From contig NZ_WBZD01000017.1 of NCBI RefSeq assembly GCF_009720365.1, forward strand, positions 302,399 to 366,398: a stretch of 64,000 nucleotides of DNA, given 5' to 3'. This document shows positions 44,624 through 54,000 of this stretch, one piece after another. The stretch's first letter is position 1. Every line of letters starts with the position of its first letter. The notes beneath the pieces were generated by a model. That model was given only the letters and a program-made list of their open reading frames with translations. It made no database searches and was not told where the DNA came from. This DNA comes from Catellatospora paridis. Lineage in GTDB: Bacteria > Actinomycetota > Actinomycetes > Mycobacteriales > Micromonosporaceae. A program made the translations under genes and the position numbers.

Positions 44624-45322
44624 TCAGGCGGCTTGCGGCAGGGCGGCGCTGCGCTGCAACGCCCCGATGAAGGCCGGTGACTTCGCCACCCAGCCGAAGA
44701 TCCCGCCCTGAGCGGCGATCATCTGGAGCCCGACCCGCTGGAACTCCGGGAAGTACGAACCCACGCAGTCCGACAGCACCAGGCACTCGTAGCCGCGGTC
44801 GTTGGCCTCCCGCACGGTCGTGTGCACGCAGACCTCGGTGGTGACCCCGGTGACGATCAGGCTGCGGATGCCCCGGCTCGCCAGCAGCTCGCCGAGTCCG
44901 GTGGCGTAGAACGCGCCCTTGCCTGGCTTGTCGACGACCGGCTCGCCGGGCAGCGGAGCGAGCTCGTCGACGATGTCGTGGCCGTACTCGCCGCGGATCA
45001 GGATGCGGCCCTTCGGGCCTGGGTCGCCGATGCGCATCGAAGGCGCACCGCGGTGCAGCTTCGCGGGCGGGCAGTCCGACAGGTCGGGCAGGTGCCCCTC
45101 GCGGGTGTGGACGATCGTCAGGCCGACCGCGCGGCACGCGCCGAGCAGGGCCTCGGTCGGCGCGATCGCCGAGCGCAGCTGGTTCACGTCGTTGCCCAGC
45201 GTCTCCCCGAAGCCGCCGGGTTCCAGGAAGTCGCGCTGCATGTCGATGACCAGCAGTGCTGTGGTCGAAGGGTCGAAGGTGTACGGCGACGGCATCGCGT
45301 CGACCGTGGCGGGGGTGCTCAA
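44624..45322 (-). CDS. Isochorismatase-like cysteine hydrolase 1 (biuret hydrolase-like)
   Basis: A 232-residue cysteine hydrolase with the Asp-Lys-Cys triad of the family: [13 protein letters not shown] (D27), [12 protein letters not shown] (K132) and [19 protein letters not shown] (C165). In the setting of an allophanate hydrolase gene this matches biuret amidohydrolase-like enzymes, which make allophanate, though ureidoacrylate or other N-carbamoyl amides are possible. The start is TTG at 45322 with a GGCGAG ribosome site; an ATG nine codons later lacks one. It is a paralogue of the next upstream gene. Confidence 0.82.
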   Translation of the reverse strand: MSTPATVDAMPSPYTFDPSTTALLVIDMQRDFLEPGGFGETLGNDVNQLRSAIAPTEALLGACRAVGLTIVHTREGHLPDLSDCPPAKLHRGAPSMRIGDPGPKGRILIRGEYGHDIVDELAPLPGEPVVDKPGKGAFYATGLGELLASRGIRSLIVTGVTTEVCVHTTVREANDRGYECLVLSDCVGSYFPEFQRVGLQMIAAQGGIFGWVAKSPAFIGALQRSAALPQAA

Positions 45323-45356
45323 GGGGTGCTCGCCTTCTGTGAGGCGGAACGGTGCG

Positions 45357-46082
45357 TCAGGAGGTGGTGGCCGCGATGACGTCGTCGGACGTCGCGACGC
45401 AGCCGAAGACGCCGCCCTGCATGGTGACCATGTGCAGGGCCGCGGCGTGGTTGCCGGGGTCGGTGGCGCCGGTGCAGTCGGACAGGATCAGGCACTCGTA
45501 GCCGCGGTCGTTGGCCTCGCGCATGGTGGTGTGCACGCAGACGTCGGTGGTGATGCCGGTCAGGATCAGGTGCGTGATGCCACGGGTACGCAGCACCAGG
45601 TCCAGGTTGGTGGCGTAGAACGCGCCCTTGCCGGGTTTGTCGACGATCACCTCGCCGGGCGCCGGGGCGACCTCGGGCACGATCTCCCAGCCCGGCTCGC
45701 CCTTGATCAGGATGCGCCCGCACGGGCCGGGTCCGCCGATCTCCGCACCGATGCGCGCCGAGCGCCAGCGCTTGTTGGCGGGCAGGTCGGACAGGTCCGG
45801 GTCGTGGCCCTCGCGGGTGTGCACGACCAGCATGCCCAGCGAGCGCACGTGGTCGAGCAGCTTGGCGGTGGCGGGCAGCCCGGCGCGGGTCAGCGCGATG
45901 TCGTAACCCATCGCGTCGACGTAGCCGCCCGGCCCGCAGAAGTCGGTCTGCCAGTCGATGCACAGCAGTGCCGTCCGCGCGACGGGCACCGCGCCGTCGT
46001 ACGGCCACCGGTACGGCTCGGCCTGCACCGGCCCGATGCGTACGCCGGTCGGCGGATCAGGTTGGGGCACCAGGGTTTGCAT
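45357..46082 (-). CDS. Isochorismatase-like cysteine hydrolase 2 (biuret hydrolase-like)
   Basis: A 241-residue paralogue of the following hydrolase, with D43 ([13 protein letters not shown]), K149 ([12 protein letters not shown]) and C182 ([19 protein letters not shown]). The two share long identical active-site blocks but differ in the N-terminal segment and in the region after the cysteine ([15 protein letters not shown] here, [15 protein letters not shown] in paralogue 1), where substrate specificity is set in this family. They probably act on different amides or in sequence. The ATG at 46082 was chosen; one at 46139 in frame is also possible. A short palindrome lies just upstream. Confidence 0.82.
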   Translation of the reverse strand: MQTLVPQPDPPTGVRIGPVQAEPYRWPYDGAVPVARTALLCIDWQTDFCGPGGYVDAMGYDIALTRAGLPATAKLLDHVRSLGMLVVHTREGHDPDLSDLPANKRWRSARIGAEIGGPGPCGRILIKGEPGWEIVPEVAPAPGEVIVDKPGKGAFYATNLDLVLRTRGITHLILTGITTDVCVHTTMREANDRGYECLILSDCTGATDPGNHAAALHMVTMQGGVFGCVATSDDVIAATTS

Positions 46083-46085
46083 ACT

Positions 46086-46098
46086 GTCGATTGTCGAC
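46086..46098 (-). promoter_or_regulatory. Palindrome GTCGA-TTG-TCGAC, possible FCD regulator site
   Basis: A perfect 5-bp inverted repeat with a 3-nt spacer, just before the ATG of the second hydrolase and 69 bp downstream of the FCD regulator gene. The position suits local control of the hydrolase-permease part of the operon. Confidence 0.35.
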
Positions 46099-46166
46099 CG
46101 AACTGTTTCAGGGTCTGGTCGCCTCGGTAACGTGTGCATGACCTGGTGCCCCGATCGGGCGCAGGG

Positions 46167-46817
46167 CTACAGATAGGACCTTGCGCCGTGCCCGGCCAGC
46201 GCCGTGAGCACGGCGGCCGGGTCGCCGGTCGCGACCGCCTCCAGCAGGCGTTCGTGCCGGTGCACCCCGTCGTCGGCGTGCGCCAGCTCGGCCTCTCGGC
46301 GCAGGTTGATCGCCATGTACAGCTGGAGCTTCACGAGGATCGACTCGTAGATCGCGGTGAGCTGCCCGTTGCCCGACAGCGCGACCACGCTGACATGGAA
46401 GGCCCGGTGCGCGTTGGCGACCTCCAGCTGGTCCCCGGTCGCGGCGGCCTCCCGCATCCGGTCCACGGCCGCCCGCAGCCCGTCGAGCGTGACCGGGGTA
46501 CGCAGCGCCTGCTCGACGGCGTGGCGTTCGAGCATGTCGCGCACCGCGTACAGCTCCTGCACGTCCCGGTCGGACAGGGTGGCCACGCGCGCCCCGCGCC
46601 GCGGCACGTGCTCGACCAGACCCTGCTGCCCCAGCAGGCGCAGCGCCTCGCGCAGCGGGGCCCGGCTGATGCCCAGCCGACGGGTCAGCTGCTCCTCGAC
46701 CAGGCGTTCGCCCGGCTCGGAGCGTCCGCTGAGGATCTCGCGGCGCAGCCGGGTCACCGCTAGCTCGACCAGGCTGTAGCTCTCGATCTCACCGTTCGCG
46801 GGGGCCGTGTCCGTCAC
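46167..46817 (-). CDS. GntR-family (FCD) transcriptional regulator
   Basis: A 216-residue GntR regulator of the FadR/FCD type. The winged helix is at about residues 14-80 (SGRSEPGERLVEEQLTRRLG and RAPLREALRLLGQQGLVEHV). The C-terminal helical domain has the metal-binding pattern with AHRAFHVSVVALSG and VHRHERLLEAVATGD. It lies between atzF and the two hydrolase genes on the same strand, so it is the likely local regulator, probably sensing a pathway acid. The GTG at 46817 opens VTDTAPANGEIESYSLVELA; longer readings run through atzF. Confidence 0.88.
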   Translation of the reverse strand: MTDTAPANGEIESYSLVELAVTRLRREILSGRSEPGERLVEEQLTRRLGISRAPLREALRLLGQQGLVEHVPRRGARVATLSDRDVQELYAVRDMLERHAVEQALRTPVTLDGLRAAVDRMREAAATGDQLEVANAHRAFHVSVVALSGNGQLTAIYESILVKLQLYMAINLRREAELAHADDGVHRHERLLEAVATGDPAAVLTALAGHGARSYL

Positions 46818-46891
46818 GGCACCGAGTGTGCCAGCACCCTGCCGCCGGACGATCACGCGGCCGTACCGCCCGGGATCGCGGCCGGGTGCGG

Positions 46892-48517
46892 TCACGGCGC
46901 GACCGGGCTGTTGGCCGCCCGCCACCCGCCGAAGTGGGTGATGTCGGCCGCGCCCCCCAGCCGCGGGGCCTCGGCGATGAAGCCGGTGACCTCGCTGCCG
47001 TCGTCGAGCACCACCCGGCCCAGCCCGAGCGGCGCGGGCACGCTGCCCAGCAGCGCCCCGAGACCCTGCTCGGGCAGGTCGTACACCTCGACCGCGATGC
47101 CCGCCGCGGGCCCGTCCCCGGTGTGCACCAGTGCCGGACGGTGCACCCCCGGCCCGGACAGGTGGTAGAGCCGGTAGCCGCCCGCCGTGCGGGCCCGGTA
47201 GGCCAGCCGCGCGCCTAGCCCGACCAGCTGCGGGTGCAGCGGCATCCCGGTCAGGTGCGCGCCCACCACCGCGACCCGCGCCCCCGCCGCGGCCCGCTCC
47301 GGCGGCCGCCCGCCGGTCCAGCGTTCGGCCAGGTCCACCAGCGGCTCGTCGGCGAACGCGGGCGCGATCAGCTGCACCCCGAACGGCAGCCCGTCCGCGC
47401 GCTCGCCCGCGGGCACCGCCACCGCGCACAGGTCGAGCAGGTTCACGAAGTTGGTGTACGTGCCCAGCCGCGAGTTCACCGCCACCGGCGCGGCCGCCAC
47501 CTCGTCGAACGTCGGATGCCCCGGAGTCACCGGCAGCAGCAGCGCGTCGATGTCGTGCCAGACGTGCTCGGTCGCCCGGCGCAGCGCCGCGAGCCGGTCG
47601 GCGGCCGCGAACGCGTCCGCAGCGCGCAGGTCGCGTCCGGGCAGCACGATGCCGCGTACGGTCGGGTCCAGGTGCGGCCCGTCGGGTTCGAGCAGGCCGC
47701 CGAACGCGGCCCAGCGCTCGGCGACCCACGGGCCCTCGTACAGCAGCCGCGCCGCCGCCAGGAACGCCGACACGTCCACCGGCACCAGGTGCGCGGCCAC
47801 GCCGCGAGCGTGCTCCAGGGCCCGCTGCCAGGCCGCGGCATGCGGCGGGTCGAGATCGAGATCCCCGGCCGGTACGCCGATGACGCGCATCCGCGCGGCG
47901 ACCCCCGGCGGCGGCAGCGGCGGCCGCGCCCGCGACCACGGATCGTCGACGTCGTAGGCGGCCAGCGCGTCCAGGGCCGTCCTCGCTTCGGCGACGGTGC
48001 GGGTGAACGTGGTCACGCAGTCCAGCGAGCGGCAGGCGGGCAGCAGGCCGGTCGTGGAGACCAGCCCTCGGGTCGGTTTGAGCCCGACGAGGCCGTTGAA
48101 GGCCGCCGGCACCCGGCCGGAACCGGCGGTGTCGGTGCCGAGGGCCAGGTCGGCCTCACCCGTGGCGACAGCGATCGCGCTGCCGGAACTGCTGCCTCCG
48201 CTGATGTGGGCGGGGTCGGCGACGCTGTGGCAGGCCCCGTACGGGGTGCGCGTGCCGACCAGGCCGGTGGCGAACTGGTCCATGTTGGTCTTGCCGACGG
48301 GGATCGCGCCCGCGTCGACCAGCCGGGTCACCGCGACCGCGGACGACGCGGCCGGGTGGTCCAGCGCGGGGCAGGCGGCCGTGGTCGGCACCCCGGCCAG
48401 ATCGAGGTTGTCCTTGATCGCCAGCCGGGCCCCGGCCAGCGGGCCGCCGGGGCTGTCCCGCCGGTACGCGTCGACGGCGGCGTCGGGGAGTCTGGTGATC
48501 CAGAGAGGTTGTCCCAT
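46892..48517 (-). CDS. atzF: Allophanate hydrolase
   Basis: A 541-residue two-domain enzyme that hydrolyses allophanate to ammonia and CO2. The amidase domain has the Ser-cisSer-Lys triad: LAIKDNLDLAG (K35), ISGGSSSGSAIAVATG (cis-Ser about 110) and DTAGSGRVPAAFNGLVGLKP (S133). The C-terminal 120 residues (VAVVGAHLTGMPLHPQL, YRLYHLSGPGVHRPALV and LPEQGLGALLGSVPAPLGLG) form the gamma-glutamyl cyclotransferase-like domain found only in full allophanate hydrolases, so this is not a generic amidase. It is the first gene of the minus-strand operon. No biotin-dependent urea carboxylase is nearby, so allophanate is more likely to come from biuret or cyanuric acid. Confidence 0.92.
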   Translation of the reverse strand: MGQPLWITRLPDAAVDAYRRDSPGGPLAGARLAIKDNLDLAGVPTTAACPALDHPAASSAVAVTRLVDAGAIPVGKTNMDQFATGLVGTRTPYGACHSVADPAHISGGSSSGSAIAVATGEADLALGTDTAGSGRVPAAFNGLVGLKPTRGLVSTTGLLPACRSLDCVTTFTRTVAEARTALDALAAYDVDDPWSRARPPLPPPGVAARMRVIGVPAGDLDLDPPHAAAWQRALEHARGVAAHLVPVDVSAFLAAARLLYEGPWVAERWAAFGGLLEPDGPHLDPTVRGIVLPGRDLRAADAFAAADRLAALRRATEHVWHDIDALLLPVTPGHPTFDEVAAAPVAVNSRLGTYTNFVNLLDLCAVAVPAGERADGLPFGVQLIAPAFADEPLVDLAERWTGGRPPERAAAGARVAVVGAHLTGMPLHPQLVGLGARLAYRARTAGGYRLYHLSGPGVHRPALVHTGDGPAAGIAVEVYDLPEQGLGALLGSVPAPLGLGRVVLDDGSEVTGFIAEAPRLGGAADITHFGGWRAANSPVAP

Positions 48518-48769
48518 GGCGTGGCTCCGATCGGAGTCGGGCGGCCGCGCCTGCCACCTCGACGGGTGGCCGTGCGCCGGTCCACGCCGCGCCGTGGGAG
48601 GGCTGCGGTCCGCGGGTCCATGAAGCACACGATCGGGCTGTGACAGCCGTAGGACGGCCGCGTTGCGTACCCGTTAAGAACCGCTCACCGCGGCCCGGAT
48701 CAGTCGCGGGACGGTGTCGGGATCGGACGACGGGTACGGTGTGGGTGGGCTGCCAGGGAGGGAGCACGG

Positions 48770-49594
48770 ATGGACGTGCGCGACGCGCCCCGCCGCTACG
48801 CCGACGCGCTGCTGTTCGTCACGGAGGTCACCCGGGCCGCGACCCGGTCGCCGGGCGGCTTCCTGTACGAGGAAGGCCTGACCGATCCCCTGTACACGAG
48901 CCTGCTCGACGGCCAGTCGAAGTGGGAGTGGTCGGACAACCGGCAGGACGTGAACCTGATCGCGGGCGGCCCGCTGCGGGCCGTCGTCGACTTCACCGCC
49001 CGCCGCCATGCGACGACGGTGCCGTGCACCGGCCCGCCCCCGCTGGAGCTGTGGCCCGACTGCGCGGAGCGGCTGCGGCTGCTGCGGGAGGCGCTGGCGT
49101 TCGCCACCGGCGCGGCCACCGACGCCTGGCGGTTCGTGCTGCACGAGGTGCTGGCCGCGTGGCTGTCCGCACGGCTGGACGACCTGCTGGCCCCGCCCCC
49201 GCCCGGCGAGACGCTGGGGCAGCTGGAGCAGCGGCTGCGCGAGGCGGTGACGGTCTGCCACCGGTATCGGCTGGCGGTGCACGGGCTGTTCGGCGACCAC
49301 CACTGGTCGGGCCGCGAGCCGCAGCCGTGGTGGTGCATCGCCGACGACCTGGCCGCCCACGCGACCTACGCCACCCCGGTGGTGCCCCCGGCGTACGTGT
49401 TCCGGCTGGACGAGGGCACCGCGCACGACGGCCTGGCGACCCTTTTCGTGGCCACCACCGCGATCCATCCGGTGCTCCGGCACCAGGTCACCATCACGTC
49501 CGGCCTGCCCAAACTGCCCGGCGACGCCGGTCCCGAGACCGTGCAGGCGGCCCGCGGCGCGCTCGCCGTGCTCGCCCGGCACCGCGCTGCCTGA
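48770..49594 (+). CDS. Hypothetical protein, 274 aa
   Basis: I do not recognise this protein. It is soluble, without signal peptide or membrane helix, rich in Trp and Leu, and has no obvious cofactor motif. Landmarks are YADALLFVTEVTRAATRSPGGFLYEEG at the start and HHWSGREPQPWWCIADDLAAHA in the middle. The predicted pattern is mostly helical with a beta-rich C-terminus (TPVVPPAYVFRLDEG). A strong GGGAGGGAG ribosome binding site precedes the ATG. It is 84 bp upstream of the FMN oxidase gene on the same strand and may be co-transcribed with it; this is the only clue to its role. Confidence 0.6.
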   Translation: MDVRDAPRRYADALLFVTEVTRAATRSPGGFLYEEGLTDPLYTSLLDGQSKWEWSDNRQDVNLIAGGPLRAVVDFTARRHATTVPCTGPPPLELWPDCAERLRLLREALAFATGAATDAWRFVLHEVLAAWLSARLDDLLAPPPPGETLGQLEQRLREAVTVCHRYRLAVHGLFGDHHWSGREPQPWWCIADDLAAHATYATPVVPPAYVFRLDEGTAHDGLATLFVATTAIHPVLRHQVTITSGLPKLPGDAGPETVQAARGALAVLARHRAA

Positions 49595-49678
49595 CGGCAC
49601 GCCGGGATGGCATGATCTGCGGACCGCCGCGGCCCATCGGCTGCGGCGGACCAGCCGACGCACCCCTGCGAGGACCCG

Positions 49679-51004
49679 ATGAGCGACACCGGCCACACGC
49701 CGCCCGCCGACGACACCGATCCGGCCGTGCGTGCCGCGGGCGGCTGGGGCAGGCTGCGGCAGGGCGTGATCTACCGCGACGGGGTCAGCGGCGGCCGCCC
49801 GGCGGTGCCGACCGCGTTCCCCGAGCTGGAGCGCCGTGCCGCCCGGGTGCTGTCGGCCAAGGCGTACGCCTACGTCGCGGGCAGCGCAGGCCTGGAGGGC
49901 ACGGCCGACGCCAACCGCCGCGCCCTGGACCGCCACCGCATCGTGCCCCGGATGCTGCGCGACGTGTCGGCGCGCGACACGTCCGTCGAGCTGTTCGGCC
50001 GTCGCCTGGCGTCGCCGCTGCTGCTCGCCCCGATCGGCGTGCTCGAACTGGCCCACCCCGAGGCCGACGTGGCCGTGGCGCGGGCCGCGGCCGCGGAGGG
50101 CGTGCCGTACATCCTGTCCACGCAGGCGTCCCGGCCGATGGAGCAGTGCGCGGCCGCGATGGGTGACGCCCCGCGCTGGTTCCAGCTGTACTGGAGCAAG
50201 TCCGAGGAGCTCGTGGCGAGCTTCCTGGCCCGTGCCGAGGCGGCCGGCTGCGAGGCGCTGGTGGTCACCCTCGACACGACCGTGCTCGGCTGGCGCGCCC
50301 GCGACCTGGACCTCGGGTCCCTGCCGTTCAGCCAGGGCCAGGGCATCGCGCAGTACACCAGCGACCCGGTGTTCCTGCGGCTGGCCGAGCAGCGGGCGGG
50401 GCAGCCGAAGACCGGGCCCAAGCCGAAGGTCACCGCCGCGGCGCTGCGCTCGCTGTTCTCGATCGCGCGCACCCACCCCGGGCCGATGCTGCGCAACCTG
50501 CGCTCGCCGCTGCCGCGCGCCGCGGTCGAGACGTTCCTCGACATCTTCTCGCGGCAGGACCTCACCTGGGGCGACCTGGCCCGGCTGCGCTCCATGACCC
50601 GGCTGCCGATCCTGCTCAAGGGCCTGCAGCACGCCGACGACGCGCGCCGGGCGCTGGACGCCGGGGTCGACGGGCTGATCGTGTCCAACCACGGCGGCCG
50701 CCAGGTCGACGGCGCGACCGGATCGCTGGACGCGCTGCCCGGCATCGTCGAGGCGGTCGGCGGGCGGGCGCCGGTGCTGTTCGACAGCGGCGTGCGCGGC
50801 GGCGCGGACGTCTTCAAGGCGCTGGCCCTGGGCGCCGGCGCGGTCTGCGTGGGCCGGCCCTACTTCTACGGCCTGGCCCTGGCGGGCGCGGACGGCGTAC
50901 GCCAGGTGATCCAGAACCTGCGCGCCGAGCTGGACCTCACCATGGCCCTGACCGGCTGCGCGAGCCTCGCCGACATCACGCCGGACCTGCTCGCGTCGGC
51001 CTGA
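49679..51004 (+). CDS. FMN-dependent alpha-hydroxyacid oxidase (lactate 2-monooxygenase-like)
   Basis: A 441-residue TIM-barrel flavoenzyme of the glycolate/lactate oxidase family. The active-site sequence SNHGGRQVDGATGSLDALP carries the catalytic His and Arg; FDSGVRGGADVFKALALGAG and VCVGRPYFYGLA bind FMN phosphate; KAYAYVAGSAGLEGTADANR is the N-terminal substrate segment. The loop after strand 4 is extended (SQGQGIAQYTSDPVFLRLAE), as in lactate 2-monooxygenase-like proteins rather than short lactate oxidases. The physiological substrate is uncertain. Its 3' end meets a 59-bp palindromic repeat. Confidence 0.88.
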   Translation: MSDTGHTPPADDTDPAVRAAGGWGRLRQGVIYRDGVSGGRPAVPTAFPELERRAARVLSAKAYAYVAGSAGLEGTADANRRALDRHRIVPRMLRDVSARDTSVELFGRRLASPLLLAPIGVLELAHPEADVAVARAAAAEGVPYILSTQASRPMEQCAAAMGDAPRWFQLYWSKSEELVASFLARAEAAGCEALVVTLDTTVLGWRARDLDLGSLPFSQGQGIAQYTSDPVFLRLAEQRAGQPKTGPKPKVTAAALRSLFSIARTHPGPMLRNLRSPLPRAAVETFLDIFSRQDLTWGDLARLRSMTRLPILLKGLQHADDARRALDAGVDGLIVSNHGGRQVDGATGSLDALPGIVEAVGGRAPVLFDSGVRGGADVFKALALGAGAVCVGRPYFYGLALAGADGVRQVIQNLRAELDLTMALTGCASLADITPDLLASA

Positions 51005-51019
51005 GCCGCAAGACCACTC

Positions 51020-51078
51020 GACTTGCCCGGCAGGTGGGCGGATGAACGTCCAAGATACGCACACCTGCCCGGCAAGTC
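51020..51078. repeat. 59-bp palindromic repeat, copy 1
   Basis: Arms GACTTGCCCGGCAGGTG (51020-51036) and CACCTGCCCGGCAAGTC (51062-51078) pair with one mismatch; the interior contains CAAGATACGCAC running into the right arm. It lies between the converging FMN oxidase and kinase genes and may terminate both. A second copy of the same length is at 57954-58012. Confidence 0.75.
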
Positions 51079-51084
51079 AGGCGA

Positions 51085-54000
51085 TCAAGGGAGAACGGCG
51101 GCGGCGCGGACCTGGTCGCGGCCGTTGCGCTTGGCGCGGTACAGCTCGACGTCGGCGAGGCCGACCAGGTCGTCGGCGTCGCGGTCGGGGCGTGGCGTCA
51201 TCGCGGCCACCCCGATGCTGACCGTGACGATGCCCGAACGGGCGAGCAGGTGCGGCTCGGCGAGGTCGGAGATCGCGGTGCGCAGCCGCTCGGCGGCCCC
51301 GCGGGCGGCCTCGGTGTCGAGGCCGGGCATGACCACCGCGAACTCCTCGCCGCCGTAGCGGGCGACCAGGTCCCCGGCGCGCAGGTTGCGGGTCAACTCC
51401 GCGGCGACGCGCTGCAGACAGTCGTCCCCGGCGGGGTGGCCGTAGTGGTCGTTGTAGAGCTTGAAGTGGTCGATGTCGACCATCGCCAGCGCCAGCGGCC
51501 GGCCGCTGTGCAGCGCGCTGTCCCACTCGGCGTGCAGGATCTCCTCCAGCCGCCGCCGGTTGGCCAGCGCGGTGAGCGCGTCGGTGGTGCTGAGCAGTTC
51601 GAGCCGCCGGTTGGCCGCGGTCAGCTCCTCGGTGCGCTGGGCGACCTTGCGCTCCAGCGACGCGTACACCGAGGCGTTGTCCAGCGACACCGCGAGCTGC
51701 CCCGCGACCAGCCGGACCGCGTCGAGGCGCTCGGCGGAGAACGCCTCCCGGATGAGGTGGTTCTCCAGGACCAGCAGCGCCTGCCGCGCGCCCCGGTTGA
51801 CGATCGGCACCACCAGCAGCGAGCAGCAGTCGAGTTCGGCGAAGTAGGGGTCGCGCGAGAACCGGTCGTCGGCGGTGGCGTCCCCGACGACGAGCGGTTC
51901 GCGGGTGCGCTCGACGTAGCGGATCACCGAGGCGGGCACGGCGGGCCGGCCGCCGGTGGGCGGAGCCGCAGGCACCGACCAGCGCTGCCGGTCGTCGTCC
52001 CACAGCAGCAGGTGGACGGCGGTCGCGCCGGTCATCTCGCTGAGCACGTCCACGACGCGGGCGCGTACGCCTTCGAAGGTGGTCTGCGAGCTCAGCGCCT
52101 GGGAGGCGGCGAGGATGGCGAGCAGGTCGATGGTGCCCGACAGCAGCGGGGCCTGCGGGCCGACGTCGGCCGGCTGCCCGCTGGTCGGCGGGCGCAGGCC
52201 GGACAGCCACGGTGCGGTCGGGTGGGTGCGGTCGAGCTGGGCGACCTTCGCCACGGCACCCCAGATGTGGTACGCGTGCCGGGCCGAGTTGAGGATGCTG
52301 GTCCCGGCCACCTCCATGCCGTGGGCCAGGTAGAACCGGGCCGCCCGTTCCAGGGCCAGGGCCCGGTGCCACGGCCGCCCCCGGCCGGCGACCTCGTGCT
52401 GGGCGGCGTCGTAGCACTGCGCGGCGGTCTGGAAGTCGCCGCCCGCCCAGGCGCGTTCGGCCTGCAGGAGCAGCAGGGTGTGGGCGAAGTTGCCCGGGGC
52501 GTCCGCGGCCCGGGCGGCGAACCAGGCCACTGTCTCGTCGAGTTCGGACAGCCGGGCCGCGCGCTCGTCCGACGCCCCGGTCCGGGCCTGTTCGGCCAGG
52601 TCGAGTCCGCGCAGCAGGCGGGCCTGGGCGACGGGGTAGACCGACGGGTTCACCGGCAGCAGCGCCGTGGCGGCCTCGATGTGATGGTGCAGGGCGGGCA
52701 GGTCGTCGAGCAGCGCCGCCGCCAGCGCCCTGGTGACGTGCACGTTCGACACGGCCACCGGGTTGCCCGCGAGCGCTTCGGGCAGCGGGTCCGCGCCGGT
52801 GCCCGGCTCGACGGGCTCGCCGCGCAGCATGCCGGCCAGCCGGCGGTAGGGCAGGTAGACGTCGGTGGACTGGTCGTTGCCGGTGCGGGTGGCGAACGCC
52901 AGCCCGGCGTCGACCTCGGTGAGATAGCCGTCCAGGGTGGGGGCGTAGTCGAGCAGCTCGTACACGGAGACGTAGTAGGTGTGGCAGGCCTTCTGCAGGT
53001 CGCCACCGTGCAGCAGGCCCTCGCGGGCCAGCTGCGCCTGCTGCACGTTGTCCTCCAGCGGCTCGTACCAGTGGCCGGTGCTCAGCGCGTACAGGAAGCG
53101 GGCCTGCGAGGTGTCGGGCTCGAAGCCGCGGGCCTCGCCGACGGCGATCACCCGCAGCAGGGCCCGGTGCCCCGTGCGGTAGTCGCCGCACCGGCCGACG
53201 GTGACGAAGGTGAGGTGGGCGACCGGCCCGACCAGGGTCGAGATCGGACCGTGCCGCACCCACATGCGCAGTGCCTGCAGCGTGAGCCAGGCGAGGGTGT
53301 CCTGGTTGCTGAAGAACGCGGGGGCCATCATGCGGTTGATCAGCGCGGCGGTCGCCAGCAGGTCCGGCTCGGTCACCTCGGGGCGGTGCAGGTCGTCGTC
53401 GGCGTCGCCGTCGAGCCAGTGGTGCAGCAGGTCGAGCCCCTCGTCGATCTCGGCCTGCACCCGCTCGGGGGGTGGCGCGGCGAAACCGAGGTGGCCCAGC
53501 ATGTCCAGGCCCAGTGCGACGGCCTCGGCGGCACGGCCCTGGTTGGTCAGGCCGCTCACCTGGACCAGGGTCGCGTCGGCGTGCTGGGCCGGATGGTGGC
53601 ACAGCCGGTCGATGAACGCGTACACGGCGTCGGCCTCGTCGAGGCGGCCCAGGCTGTAGAGCGAGGCGTGCCGCCGGGTCTGCAACCTGATCAGGTTGTG
53701 CTGGTCGGCCCGGTCGGCGAAGTCCACCGCGACGGCCAGGTAGCGCTCGGCCATGGCGTGGTTGCTGACCACCAGGGCCTGGTCGGCGGCGTACGCGAGC
53801 AGGGCGCTGACCCGGCGGCGCTCGTCCGGCTCGTGCACGTGCTCGGCGACCGCGTAGTACTGGTGCGCGGCGACCTCGGCGTGCTCGGGGTACGGGGCCA
53901 GCCGGCGGGCCAGGCCGAGGTGCAGGGCGGACTTCGCGGACGGGGTGAGGCCGTCGAGGATCGCCTGGTGGACGCGATCGTGGCGGAACCGGACGGCGTC

